DNA from: JAUVUV01 sp964548275
GTDB lineage: Bacteria; Gemmatimonadota; Glassbacteria; GWA2-58-10
Reading direction: 5' to 3'
NCBI GenBank assembly: GCA_964548275.1
Contig: CAZJQI010000003.1
Coordinates: forward strand, 1 to 64,000
Length of the DNA: 64,000 bases
Below are positions 45,206 through 54,054 of this stretch, one piece after another. The position numbers and the translations under genes are program-made. The notes beneath the pieces were generated by a model. That model ran no database searches. It was not told the origin of the DNA and was given only the letters and a program-made list of their open reading frames with translations. Every line of letters begins with the position of its first letter. Within the stretch, counting starts at the first letter, position 1.

Positions 45206-45580
45206 TCAATTTGTAAACTCATCCTCTTGGCGGATCGTGAACAGGATTGCATTGTCGGTTATTTGCCCGGGCTCCTCGATCACCAGTTGTGTGTCGTGAT
45301 TGATCTGAGCGCCGGCTGTGGTTACGTAACTGATATCGCAGAGGGCCACCGCCTGCACCCGGAAAGCTGTGTCGTGGTCGATATCCTCGAGGGTAAAGAT
45401 CTCGAGTGTGGTGTCATGATCGATCTGCGCCGAATTCCGGATCTGAAACAGGCTGTCGTGGTCGTGCTGGGCCGTATTGGCAATCCTGAACGAGCTGTCG
45501 CTGGAGGTGGTAATCCAGTTAATCTCATAATCCGGTTGGAAGAAAAATCGGAAACTGTGTTGTGCAAGCGAGTAAAACAT
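45206..45580 (-). CDS. Prophage protein with DHDT-type repeats
   Basis: 124 residues from the ATG at 45580 (TGATG overlap with the upstream gene); a longer frame to 45775 has an Arg/Pro-rich start that is antisense noise. The body repeats about every 17 residues an acidic unit, e.g. QHDHDSLFQIRN, QIDHDTTLEIFT, DIDHDTAFRVQA, QINHDTQLVIEE. Such repeats build fibres or Ca-binding rods. Family unknown. Confidence 0.5.
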   Translation of the reverse strand: MFYSLAQHSFRFFFQPDYEINWITTSSDSSFRIANTAQHDHDSLFQIRNSAQIDHDTTLEIFTLEDIDHDTAFRVQAVALCDISYVTTAGAQINHDTQLVIEEPGQITDNAILFTIRQEDEFTN

Positions 45581-46086
45581 CAGCTCTGCATCTCCGTCCA
45601 GAACACGGCCTCTTCGACCCAGGACCAGACCAGCACCTTGATCGTTGTCGAATCCGCTGGCTGGTATCGGCTCATCGGGAAAAACACCTCGAGCTGGTAG
45701 GGGGTTGAGGCCGCAATGTATTTGATCGTGCCGCCGATTTCGATTGCGAACATTGCCTCGACTTCGCCTCCGCAACGGATTGCCGAGAGATATGTCGATC
45801 CATCGAACGAGTGAGTTAACAACTCGGTGCCCGAGGCAAGACGCACGTTCGACCCGTCCGCATGGTCTGTATCCGTGGTGCCGTTTTGCGCCCTGATAAC
45901 CGTGCAGGTGGTCCCTGCAGAGGTGATCTTGATATCTTCTTCACCGACAGTTACCACATCGTTGTTACTGAATATGTCATCGGCGATATACATCGTGGTC
46001 GCACCCTGGGCCAGCGCTGCAGTGAGCCTGGTCGCATTCTGCGAGACCACCTTGCCTCGTGAGCTTGTCTGTGCTACAAGTTGCAT
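45580..46086 (-). CDS. Prophage virion-associated protein
   Basis: 168 residues from the ATG at 46086 (start MQLVAQTSSRG, GGGG upstream). It has the module VGEEDIKIT...CTVIRAQNGTTDTDHADGSNVRLASG, shared with the gene next door (46100-46708), where it reads VGGEKMLITSG...LTVTRGYNGTTPASHSSG. The pair therefore arose by duplication. Beta-rich; probably a particle-surface protein. Adjacent genes overlap by a base or nearly touch. Confidence 0.55.
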   Translation of the reverse strand: MQLVAQTSSRGKVVSQNATRLTAALAQGATTMYIADDIFSNNDVVTVGEEDIKITSAGTTCTVIRAQNGTTDTDHADGSNVRLASGTELLTHSFDGSTYLSAIRCGGEVEAMFAIEIGGTIKYIAASTPYQLEVFFPMSRYQPADSTTIKVLVWSWVEEAVFWTEMQS

Positions 46087-46099
46087 CGCTCTACCCCCT

Positions 46100-46708
46100 T
46101 TACGTGGTCTCGTTGATCGTGGCCGACAGCCTGTGCACAATGTCCCGCTTGTATGCAGCCGGTGTAGAGGCCGGCACGACCACCCTTCGCCAGATCTTCT
46201 GGCTCTGGTCGTAATTCAGGTTTGCCATTGAGTGCGGCGCCTCCCAGGTACCCTCCGGGCTGCCGCCGTCGTCGTCACAATAGGTAACCCAGTCCGACTC
46301 GTCCGTGCCCTCGTTGTCCACACAGTCGATCGAGATCGAGCTGCAGTCATAGGCCAGCCTTACAGGATCTCCGCTGGAGTGGCTCGCCGGTGTTGTGCCG
46401 TTGTATCCACGGGTCACTGTGAGCGAGTTCGTGCCGTGGCCCGAGGTGATCAACATCTTCTCGCCCCCGACTATAATCACACTGTAATCCGTGTCGGCGA
46501 ACCGTGCCGCTGCCAAAGGAATAGTCTGGGTGGAGTCGTCGATATCGCTCGACAGGGTTGTCTGCTCCACTGCTGCCCAGAGAGCTTTCTGGGCGGTGTC
46601 CCCGTTTGTGCCATCCAGTGAGTCCTCGTCATCCGGGTTGGTGAAATCTCCGTCTTTCGAGACCAGTAGGGTCAAGTCCGAGTCTTCGTATAACCTGAGT
46701 ACGCTCAT
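46100..46708 (-). CDS. Prophage virion-associated protein
   Basis: 202 residues. Starts MSVLRLYEDSDLTLLVSKDGDF. Same module as the gene at 45580, VGGEKMLITSG...TVTRGYNGTTPASHSSGDPVRLAYD, followed by CSSISIDCVDNEG and a Trp-rich end. It overlaps the coiled-coil gene upstream by 4 bases (ATGA). Function: likely tail or baseplate-associated adhesin. Confidence 0.55.
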   Translation of the reverse strand: MSVLRLYEDSDLTLLVSKDGDFTNPDDEDSLDGTNGDTAQKALWAAVEQTTLSSDIDDSTQTIPLAAARFADTDYSVIIVGGEKMLITSGHGTNSLTVTRGYNGTTPASHSSGDPVRLAYDCSSISIDCVDNEGTDESDWVTYCDDDGGSPEGTWEAPHSMANLNYDQSQKIWRRVVVPASTPAAYKRDIVHRLSATINETT

Positions 46709-46920
46709 TTATCTCCTCCCTTCTCAGCTTTCCCTTTGCCGGGCGGCTTTGCCAGTTCCTTTACTTGATAATAGGCTTCCTCGAGCGCCCCCTGAGTCTT
46801 GACAAACTCGTTGGCGACTGCCTGGAGCTCCTGGGTTAGCTCGGTATGTCTTGCCTGGAGCTGGTTCAACTTCTGTTTCAGCTCCTCTATTCGGGCTTCG
46901 AGTTTTTCCTGCATAATCAA
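46705..46920 (-). CDS. Small coiled-coil protein
   Basis: 71 residues, heptad pattern over most of its length (EARIEELKQKLNQLQARHTE, LTQELQAVANEFVKTQGALE), Lys-rich end. ATGA overlap with the next gene. Prophage accessory or fibre-chaperone-like. Confidence 0.55.
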   Translation of the reverse strand: MIMQEKLEARIEELKQKLNQLQARHTELTQELQAVANEFVKTQGALEEAYYQVKELAKPPGKGKAEKGGDK

Positions 46921-46959
46921 ATCCTTCCCCCTTATTAAATCCCCCCCAGTTCCCCTTCC

Positions 46960-46988
46960 GTAGGGACACGGCGGCGCCGTGTCCCTAC
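46960..46988. repeat. Palindromic repeat D
   Basis: GTAGGGACACGGCG then GCGCCGTGTCCCTAC; perfect arms. Between the tail-tip gene and the small coiled-coil gene. Confidence 0.6.
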
Positions 46989-47011
46989 GGGGGAGACAGG
47001 GGTGATTTCCA

Positions 47012-50000
47012 TTAATCCGCTGTCAATCCATGGCCAGAGGTGCCGAGCTTATCCAGCAGGGTATTGAATTTGCTCACGAATGCGTTGAAATCGGTTTTGG
47101 TTACACACTCACTCCACTGTGTTGGATCGCCGGTGGCATTTGAAGCGTCCCCGAGCGCAGCCTGGCGAGAGCCTACAACCTGATTTCCGCCTATTTGGAT
47201 AACTTTACCTGTAGCAATATCTAAATCTAAACCGCAATAAATAAGTTCATCGTCTAAGTGATTTACAGCAAATGTCGCGGCACCCAAATCATTTCTTATT
47301 GTTAGATTACCACCCTTAGCTAAATTTCTAAGACGTATTCTATAACCTGAAATATCAGGAAGATCCAATTGTGAAACCTCTATTCTCGAACCTGATTTTA
47401 AATAACCCTTTAAATTTAAAGTTCCTTCGCTTTTATCCCATTTGATATAATAGCCGCTCGTGTTGCCGATAATCACATCTCCAACATCCGTACCGCCCAC
47501 AAGACATTTAAAAACGTTATTCGTGCCGTCTGTCACCAGAAGCCCGGTATTGGCATCCGGGAAAATCCTCACTCTGGCGCCGCTGGCTGCACTGTTATAA
47601 GTGCCACCCAGGGCCGCCACCTTGGAGGTTGGGTCATAACCAGAAGAAAATTCGCACGAACCGGATATCTGAATTTTCCCGGCGCTGATCCGAATTCCCT
47701 CGGACGAGGCGTTGACCGTGCCGACAATGTTCGAGGTCCCGACAACCATGAAATTGCAGTGGCTGGTCGTTACTGCATTTACCTGGATTGATTGCTGTCC
47801 TATTTTCTGCGGGCTTTTGGCTGAACTTGCCGCACTGACCGGGCTGGCGTTTCCGCTGTGATCGTAAGCGGTCACCCGGAATTGCCAGGATTCAGTCATG
47901 CTGGAATTAGAGAGATCATGAATATAGACTGTACTCCTGTATTCCGGATCGAGTATCTCCCAGGAGCCGCCGCTTTTTTTGCCCTCGATCTTGAAATGCG
48001 AAAAATCAGGGCATTCTCCGCCGCCCTGGGCCGGTTCGCTGATATTGATCAGAAGGCCGAGGGGTAGAGAAGTAACCGTGATCACAGGCTGGTCCGGACC
48101 CGTTGTGTCATCTGTGAGCTGCACGGTCTGTGTGTTGCTGAAAGCGCCGGGCCGGCCGTTCTTACCCACAGCCCTCGCCTTGAACTGGTAATAATGTCCC
48201 GGCTTAAGCCTGCGGTCAGTGTTGTCATAAAAGATCACCAATGGGGCCGGACCGCTGGATTCATTCTGTTTAATCTGGTAGTCCGGCAATTGCTGCCACT
48301 CTGTCCAGCTAGTCTGGTTGCTCTCATTGTCATCCCGGCGCCAGACCTCATAGCGCTCGACCAGGTCTTCCTCACCGGAGTAGGGTTCGATTTTGAGCCG
48401 GAACGAAAAGGCCTGGTAGGGTCCCACAGCTTTGCGTCTGATCTGCGGGAAGCCTCCGGCTGAGGCAAGTGTCGGGGCATTGAGCACCTCGTCGGCAGGC
48501 AACATGGGGGAATAAGCCATGGTGCGCTCGGTGCCGTGCTCTCCCTCGGTGCCCCAGTGATCAACCGTGCTCAGGGCAAAGGCCATCCAGCGCTCGCTTC
48601 CGCTTGCAAAAGGATTGGGCGGGATGTACGAAAATGCGTCTCTTCTTCCCGCATTGGCCGGGATCGAACCGGCCAGTTGCCAGCCGGCATTCATGCTCAG
48701 CCGCACGTAAACGTTGTAGTGATGAGCGCCCGGGACCTCGTTTGTGACATATATGTTCACCGCGCCGTGAAGGTTGATCAGGACCCAGTCCGCAACGCCG
48801 GGGGGAGCGAGCGCGCTGTCTTTGAGCAGGACATCCTCATCTGTGACAATCGAGGAGGCGCGGCCGTTTAAATCCACAAACCGCACTCCGAAATCGTAAG
48901 CGATAAGCTCTTCAAAATCACTGTCAAGTTTGGAGTAGTTAGCTGAGCCATTGGCAATCACAGTCAGCTTTTTCGACCCCCAGTGGTCCATGTGGGCCGG
49001 GCGCTGGAAAAGCTCGTATTTCTCACCCGCTGCGCCTGTGTCATCCACACTCCTGTCCCAGGACCAGGTGACCGAGCCGTCCCCGCCAGCGGTGACAGCC
49101 ACATTCTGCGGCGGATTGACCGCAGGCGCACTCTCCTCGCTCTCTGCTTTATCAAGCAGCACCAGCCCGCTCCATAGGATTTCCGCCAGGTTGCGGTCGA
49201 TATTTTTGCGGGTAATCATCACCAGCAGCGGGTTCGGATCACTCACCCCGGGGCGGCTGTAAAGCGTGGAATCGAGATGGACATGATCGCCGATCTGGAG
49301 GTAGGCAAACTTGAGTTTGGTAGACCATTCGATCACCCGCACGCCTTGTTTCTGGAGATTGAGCCGCCTGCGGGCCACTGAGGAAGCCACCTCCGGCGAT
49401 GAAATCGGGATGAACTCGCTGTGAAGCTTATCCGAGGCATGCTCCTTGTTCGCCTTTTCGCTGGTCTCGTCGTAGTCGATCTGAATTCCCCTGTATTGCT
49501 TGTCATCGTGCCCTTTGCCGCCGAAAAACACAGCCACAACATTGCGAAGGTGTTTGCGGCCAGGGTAGTATGCCTCGCTGCCGACAACCAGGTCATCACC
49601 GCCCAAGCTTTCCGTGTCCGGGTCGGGACTTGCCGACAGGTCGGCATAAGCGCAGCGCCATTTTCCCATTTCGTCAACCACCTGAAACGCCAGGAGGTGC
49701 CTGTTGAGCTCCCTGTCGACCGCCTGAAGGGATCTGGGCTTCTCGATCACATGGGTCAGTTTCCAATCAAATGCAGACTGCAGGGCAATGAAATTTGCAT
49801 TGTTGATTTTTGACAGCCTGATTCGCGCCCGCTGCAGAAGGTCTCTCTTGATCGCCTCCGGGTTCATCCTTTCGTAGTGGATTTCCTCGGTCATTTCCGG
49901 CGGGTCGCCGGGAGTGGGGGCCTGGGCCTGCTTGAACCTGATCTGCTGGTCGTAGCCGTGCACGATTACCCTGCCCTCGGCGACCTCCCAGTCCTCGATC

Positions 50001-51418
50001 CAGATCGTCTTAAACGGGAGAAAAGCGCTCTCGGCCAGCCCAGTGCCTGCGAACCCGAGTTTGACCGCGATCTCGTCGTTTTTCATTTCGTAGCGCGAAA
50101 ACAGTGCTGAGATCATCCCGCCTGGGTCGAGCATCTCGATGCGGCTGGTGTCTGTTGCCTGGGCCTCTCCGGAGAGCGGGTCTCCCTCGACCGAGTAGTC
50201 CGGGGCCTGGCTGACAACGTTCGGGTAGCCGAAAAGGGGCTCGCTTGCCAGGACAAATTTGTGGCTGCTGCGGAACGCCACCCTCATCGAGTAGACTCTC
50301 GGCGTGTCAAGTTGATCCGAATCGGAGCTGAGCGTTGGCCTGATCTGCACCCAGCCTTTGGTGACCTTCGTGCTGTCCGAGACAATCCTCCATCTCGCCG
50401 TGCAGAGCAAGCCCTTGGTGTCGGCCTCGCGCATTTCAAAGGTCAGGCTCGTGCCCCGGGGTCCGGTGTAGCGAAGCTCGAGCTCGCCTGACAGGTCGCT
50501 TGAAGGAGTCTCGCCCAGGTCGAACTCCCAGGTGCCGGAGCCTGTGGCCTCGTAGCCGAAAGCGGTCATCTTGAACGAGAGGCTCGCCTCAACCTCGGCG
50601 AAAAGTCCCGCCTCGGCATTGAAACGGTAAAGATTGCCTCCTGAATAATCGTCCCGCGAGTCGCCGCCGAGCAGCTCCACGTCGCGTATGCCCTCGGAGT
50701 TGACCAGCTTGATCACAATCGCGCAGGGACTGTTCCCGCCGGGCAGCCAGACATTCTCCTTGCTGAAATCAAGAATCCGCCACTTACGCCCTTCAGAGTC
50801 GGTTTCCCAGTCCTCGCCCTCGACAGGCCCACCCTGGCTATCAGGGAGGTCATCCTTCGAAAGGTCGATCGTTTTCTCGGCCAGCACCTCCGCTCCCGCG
50901 AGGATTTTGGCAATTTCGCTGGGCACATCCAATCTCTCCCGCCGGTAGCCACCCATACCGGGAGGCAGCACAGTGCGGAAATCACGGAAATTGCCCAGGA
51001 TCTGCACAGAGAAACTCACCTTGCCCTTGTTTTCCCGGTTGTTTATCCCCAGGTAGAGCTTTTTCAGGCGGAACGCGGTGCTGAACTTGACAATCTGGAC
51101 GGAGGTGACCGGGTAGTTGAAATAGCGCTCGGTCCAGGTGCCGCCCACCAGAGTCCGTTTCGGCTCGGGGTGCAAAAGAATGGCCTGGTAGTTCTGCTTC
51201 AGCTGCCTGGCGGGATGGGTGATCTCGGCCTGGGCCAGGCGCAACTCATCCGTGGTATGCTCCAGGTCGAGATTCGTGACCTGGCTGCCGGCTGTCCAGT
51301 CGCCGCGGAAATTCTTCTCTGCATAGAGCACTGTGGGTTTGAATTCGAAAATAAGTACCGGCTGCGCAGTTCCCGCAGCAGAGTCTTTTCGCCATTTTTT
51401 CGTGGGCTCAAGCGCCAT
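47012..51418 (-). CDS. Phage tail tip/central hub protein with FN3 domains
   Basis: 1468 residues from the ATG at 51418, chosen because GGAGGTGATC precedes it and it overlaps the upstream stop by one base. The N-terminal 450 residues are beta-rich (DLEHTTDELRLAQAEITHP). The middle carries hub-like sequence (RRRLNLQKQGVRVIEWSTKL, YLQIGDHVHLDSTLYSRPG). From about 800 there are FN3-type repeats (PPQNVAVTAGGDGSVTWSWD, GLLINISEPAQGGG), as in siphovirus J-type tip proteins. The end (ISAGKIQISGSCEF, GNTSGYYIKWDKSEGTLNLKG) is of tail-fibre type and more AT-rich, so the tip was probably exchanged. Recognises host receptor. Confidence 0.75.
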   Translation of the reverse strand: MALEPTKKWRKDSAAGTAQPVLIFEFKPTVLYAEKNFRGDWTAGSQVTNLDLEHTTDELRLAQAEITHPARQLKQNYQAILLHPEPKRTLVGGTWTERYFNYPVTSVQIVKFSTAFRLKKLYLGINNRENKGKVSFSVQILGNFRDFRTVLPPGMGGYRRERLDVPSEIAKILAGAEVLAEKTIDLSKDDLPDSQGGPVEGEDWETDSEGRKWRILDFSKENVWLPGGNSPCAIVIKLVNSEGIRDVELLGGDSRDDYSGGNLYRFNAEAGLFAEVEASLSFKMTAFGYEATGSGTWEFDLGETPSSDLSGELELRYTGPRGTSLTFEMREADTKGLLCTARWRIVSDSTKVTKGWVQIRPTLSSDSDQLDTPRVYSMRVAFRSSHKFVLASEPLFGYPNVVSQAPDYSVEGDPLSGEAQATDTSRIEMLDPGGMISALFSRYEMKNDEIAVKLGFAGTGLAESAFLPFKTIWIEDWEVAEGRVIVHGYDQQIRFKQAQAPTPGDPPEMTEEIHYERMNPEAIKRDLLQRARIRLSKINNANFIALQSAFDWKLTHVIEKPRSLQAVDRELNRHLLAFQVVDEMGKWRCAYADLSASPDPDTESLGGDDLVVGSEAYYPGRKHLRNVVAVFFGGKGHDDKQYRGIQIDYDETSEKANKEHASDKLHSEFIPISSPEVASSVARRRLNLQKQGVRVIEWSTKLKFAYLQIGDHVHLDSTLYSRPGVSDPNPLLVMITRKNIDRNLAEILWSGLVLLDKAESEESAPAVNPPQNVAVTAGGDGSVTWSWDRSVDDTGAAGEKYELFQRPAHMDHWGSKKLTVIANGSANYSKLDSDFEELIAYDFGVRFVDLNGRASSIVTDEDVLLKDSALAPPGVADWVLINLHGAVNIYVTNEVPGAHHYNVYVRLSMNAGWQLAGSIPANAGRRDAFSYIPPNPFASGSERWMAFALSTVDHWGTEGEHGTERTMAYSPMLPADEVLNAPTLASAGGFPQIRRKAVGPYQAFSFRLKIEPYSGEEDLVERYEVWRRDDNESNQTSWTEWQQLPDYQIKQNESSGPAPLVIFYDNTDRRLKPGHYYQFKARAVGKNGRPGAFSNTQTVQLTDDTTGPDQPVITVTSLPLGLLINISEPAQGGGECPDFSHFKIEGKKSGGSWEILDPEYRSTVYIHDLSNSSMTESWQFRVTAYDHSGNASPVSAASSAKSPQKIGQQSIQVNAVTTSHCNFMVVGTSNIVGTVNASSEGIRISAGKIQISGSCEFSSGYDPTSKVAALGGTYNSAASGARVRIFPDANTGLLVTDGTNNVFKCLVGGTDVGDVIIGNTSGYYIKWDKSEGTLNLKGYLKSGSRIEVSQLDLPDISGYRIRLRNLAKGGNLTIRNDLGAATFAVNHLDDELIYCGLDLDIATGKVIQIGGNQVVGSRQAALGDASNATGDPTQWSECVTKTDFNAFVSKFNTLLDKLGTSGHGLTAD

Positions 51419-52197
51419 CAGATCACCTCCCTGGCCTCGATTATCCCGTAACGCACTGTACGTGTGATGGCGAACCGTCTCGGGGCTCCCTCGCAATTGA
51501 GATAGAGCGGATCGGCTGTCTCGCTCTGCGGGAAAGTGAGCCACCACCAGTTCTTGCCCTCACCTGCCGCCTGGCTCCACCAGGGCTTAAGCAACTCGTA
51601 CTGCGAGTCAGTGAGATTCTCGAAAGCAGCACGCAGCACGCGCCGCCTGAAACGCTGGTTCCACTGGAAAGCCCCGGAGGCCCCGTGCACCGGCTCGCCG
51701 ACAATTTCCTCCTCGTATGGATCGAAATCGCCGTAGGGGCCGAAAGTGAGCTCGATCCGCTTGCCTGCCCAGAGGTTGTAGATCTGAGGCTGTGCAGCAA
51801 GCCCTGTGATCCGCAGCCGCCAGAACTGTTTGCTCACTGCGTTGAAAGTGCGCCAGTAGATCGAGCCGCTGTCAAGGGCGCTGATCGTGGCCGCGGTGGT
51901 CCAGCTCGTGCCGTTGGCCGAATGCTGGAAATAGACAGTGGCCGAGGCTCCTTCAATCGTGAAATTCCTGTCCAGCACGAAGGTGTCCATCTCAACCGCG
52001 CTGTCGAAGCTCCAGGTCAACCGCTGCTCGGATTTTCCCGCAGCCCCTTTCCAGAGAGAGCCCCGCGAGCGGTCGGTCAGGTGGGCCAGCGGGTAAACCT
52101 CGTTTTCATTCTGCGGATTACCGAAGCCATCTGTAAAAGAGACCGAGCTGGCTTGCTCGAGCTTGTTCTGTGCCAGGATATGTGGAAATTCGGGCAT
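51418..52197 (-). CDS. Distal tail-like protein with discoidin-type module
   Basis: 259 residues. Starts MPEFPHILAQNKLEQASSVS. Residues about 40-145 are like F5/8 type C modules (VYPLAHLTDRSRGSLWKGAA...TWSFDSAVEMDTFVLDRNF). The C-terminal part (NQRFRRRVLRAAFENLTDSQYELL) fits distal tail or DUF2460-like proteins. Position between tape measure and tail tip supports this. Start overlaps the tail-tip gene only at its stop. Confidence 0.6.
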   Translation of the reverse strand: MPEFPHILAQNKLEQASSVSFTDGFGNPQNENEVYPLAHLTDRSRGSLWKGAAGKSEQRLTWSFDSAVEMDTFVLDRNFTIEGASATVYFQHSANGTSWTTAATISALDSGSIYWRTFNAVSKQFWRLRITGLAAQPQIYNLWAGKRIELTFGPYGDFDPYEEEIVGEPVHGASGAFQWNQRFRRRVLRAAFENLTDSQYELLKPWWSQAAGEGKNWWWLTFPQSETADPLYLNCEGAPRRFAITRTVRYGIIEAREVI

Positions 52198-52244
52198 TAT
52201 CTTTCTCCTTGACTGCTGAAATATAGAGACAGAGATATCCCGCA

Positions 52245-52270
52245 GCCGGAGACTCGCTCCGGCCGTTTTT
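52245..52270 (+). terminator. Hairpin with T-run
   Basis: GCCGGAG (52245-52251) pairs with CTCCGGC (52257-52263), then CGTTTTT on the plus strand. A second hairpin (CCCGGT..ACCGGG) follows. Orientation is opposite to the prophage genes, so it may stop antisense transcripts. Confidence 0.35.
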
Positions 52271-52359
52271 CTGTACCCGGTCCCGCCGGAACCGGGCCAA
52301 ATCTGGATTCGGGAAAGAGGGGTCAGTTAACGGATGGCCACCCCACCCTCACACGTCAA

Positions 52360-53997
52360 TCAATACTCCCTTATCGGGTTGGAACCAGTGCGCACCAGCT
52401 CCCTGATCCTGTTCCGCAGCTCGCGGTCCACTCCGGCGCGGTCCAGGCTGCGGTCCACCTCGTAAACATTGGCACTGCGGATACCGTCGATATAGACATT
52501 GACCACCTGCGGCCCGCGCCAGGTGCTCTCAGCCGTGCTGCCGCCGGCGCCTGCTGTTGCCAGCCTGGTGGCTGAGCCGCCTCCCCATCCGGCTCCGCCT
52601 CCAATGCCGGAGGAAAGACTGCGCAGCATCTGGCCCAGGGCGATCAGGCCGAACGAGGCAGCCGCCGCGCCGAACGGGTTCAGGGTGCGGAAAGCGGCAA
52701 ACGCCCTGGAGGCATAACCTGAAACCGTGCCAAGATTCATAGCGTAGCTGGACAGGCCGCCGTATAAATCCTTATTCAGTATCGAGGATCTCTTGCCGAT
52801 TTTGTCGAACGAGCCTGTGGCCCACTCGAGCATCTTGCGGAACATTAAGTCAAAGCTCGCCATTATCTTGTCGTTGCCGCCTATTATCTGTTCGAACATT
52901 TTATCGTACATCTCTTTGATCGTCTTTAGATGCTCCAGGCCGCCATCCTTCCCTGGCATTTGGGCGAAAGAGGGCATCCAGGGAGCCAGCGGGCCGTCTT
53001 TTTTTTCATCGAATAAGCCTGGGAAACGTCCGCCTTTGCTGCCTGAAAGAAGCGGGCAGGAGAACTGGCAGGCTGGTATTTTATCGAATCCCGGGCCGGG
53101 CAGGCCGCCTTTGCCTGGGATGCCGCCCAGGCCGCCCTTGAATATGCCGCCGAATTCTCCCCCGCCGAATATGCCTCCCAGGCCACCTTTGCCGAGCAAA
53201 TCTCCGAAAAGCCCGCCTTTGCCGAAAAGGCTGCCCAGGATTCTGTTTTTGCCGCCCAGCAGGCCGCTCAGGGTGGAGAGAATATTGGTTCTGCCAAAGC
53301 CCGCAAACCCTCTCAAGGATTTGAACAAGTCGCTACTTCCTAACTTACCCAAGGGTAAAGATACGTTCACTGAATCTGTTAAAAATGAAAGCATGGTTTT
53401 GAGAAAACCTCCTTTCAGCCCACTGCCTATAGGCTTGATAATGCTTGAAACAGTTTCTTCTACCGGTTTGATCAGGTATTTGTCGTAGTCTATTTTCACA
53501 GGCTCGATTTTCTTATACAGCTCATCCAGGCCTCGTATCCGCACCGGCAGTTTGGGCAGGAGCGGCTTTAACTCCTTTTCAGGCAAGGCTAACCGCAGCA
53601 TGCCTAATTGCGATAAAAGAGTAGAAGCCGAAAATTGCTCCCCGGAAAGAGAATTTTTTAAAAAATTATTAATATTGTTAAAAATATTAGGATACTTTTT
53701 ATACAAATCAATCGCTTCTTTAGAGCTGTCCTCAAGATCCTCAATAAACTCCACCCCCTTTTTTAACTTTATGGCTCTTTCAGTCCATTTTTTAATATTT
53801 TTAAAATCTTTATAAACGGAAAGAAAATTTAAAATTGGAACCCCTCTTTTTGCAAAAAATTTTAGAATTGGCCAATCTTGACATTCCAATCCTATTTTAT
53901 CTTTTACATGAATGCTATCAGACATAAGAATTCTTTCATATTGTTCGGGAGTTATACCTGGTGGTATTGTAGGTCTATATTTTTCTTTCTTAGACAT
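52360..53997 (-). CDS. Tape-measure-type tail protein, chimeric
   Basis: 545 residues. The first 170 or so are AT-rich and charged (MSKKEKYRPTIPPGITPEQY, then ERAIKLKKGVEFIEDLEDSS) and unlike any tape measure I know. From about 215 a GC-rich Gly/Leu/Phe part follows (GKNRILGSLFGKGGLFGDLL), then helices KEMYDKMFEQIIGGNDKIMASF and a Gly-rich hydrophobic end. The second part matches the pseudogene remnant at 55287-55544, which holds the older 5' end. So the present gene is a fusion formed at the repeated GKGGLF segment. A short tape measure suggests a short tail or a partial protein. Confidence 0.65.
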   Translation of the reverse strand: MSKKEKYRPTIPPGITPEQYERILMSDSIHVKDKIGLECQDWPILKFFAKRGVPILNFLSVYKDFKNIKKWTERAIKLKKGVEFIEDLEDSSKEAIDLYKKYPNIFNNINNFLKNSLSGEQFSASTLLSQLGMLRLALPEKELKPLLPKLPVRIRGLDELYKKIEPVKIDYDKYLIKPVEETVSSIIKPIGSGLKGGFLKTMLSFLTDSVNVSLPLGKLGSSDLFKSLRGFAGFGRTNILSTLSGLLGGKNRILGSLFGKGGLFGDLLGKGGLGGIFGGGEFGGIFKGGLGGIPGKGGLPGPGFDKIPACQFSCPLLSGSKGGRFPGLFDEKKDGPLAPWMPSFAQMPGKDGGLEHLKTIKEMYDKMFEQIIGGNDKIMASFDLMFRKMLEWATGSFDKIGKRSSILNKDLYGGLSSYAMNLGTVSGYASRAFAAFRTLNPFGAAAASFGLIALGQMLRSLSSGIGGGAGWGGGSATRLATAGAGGSTAESTWRGPQVVNVYIDGIRSANVYEVDRSLDRAGVDRELRNRIRELVRTGSNPIREY

Positions 53998-54054
53998 AAT
54001 ATCTCACAAACTTTCATACGCCCAATTAAGTTAAACACCCCAACATTAACAATG

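Noticed and set aside
52793..53488. Proline-rich plus-strand frame
   Set aside because: Antisense of the Gly-rich tape-measure segment: GGN codons read as CCN.
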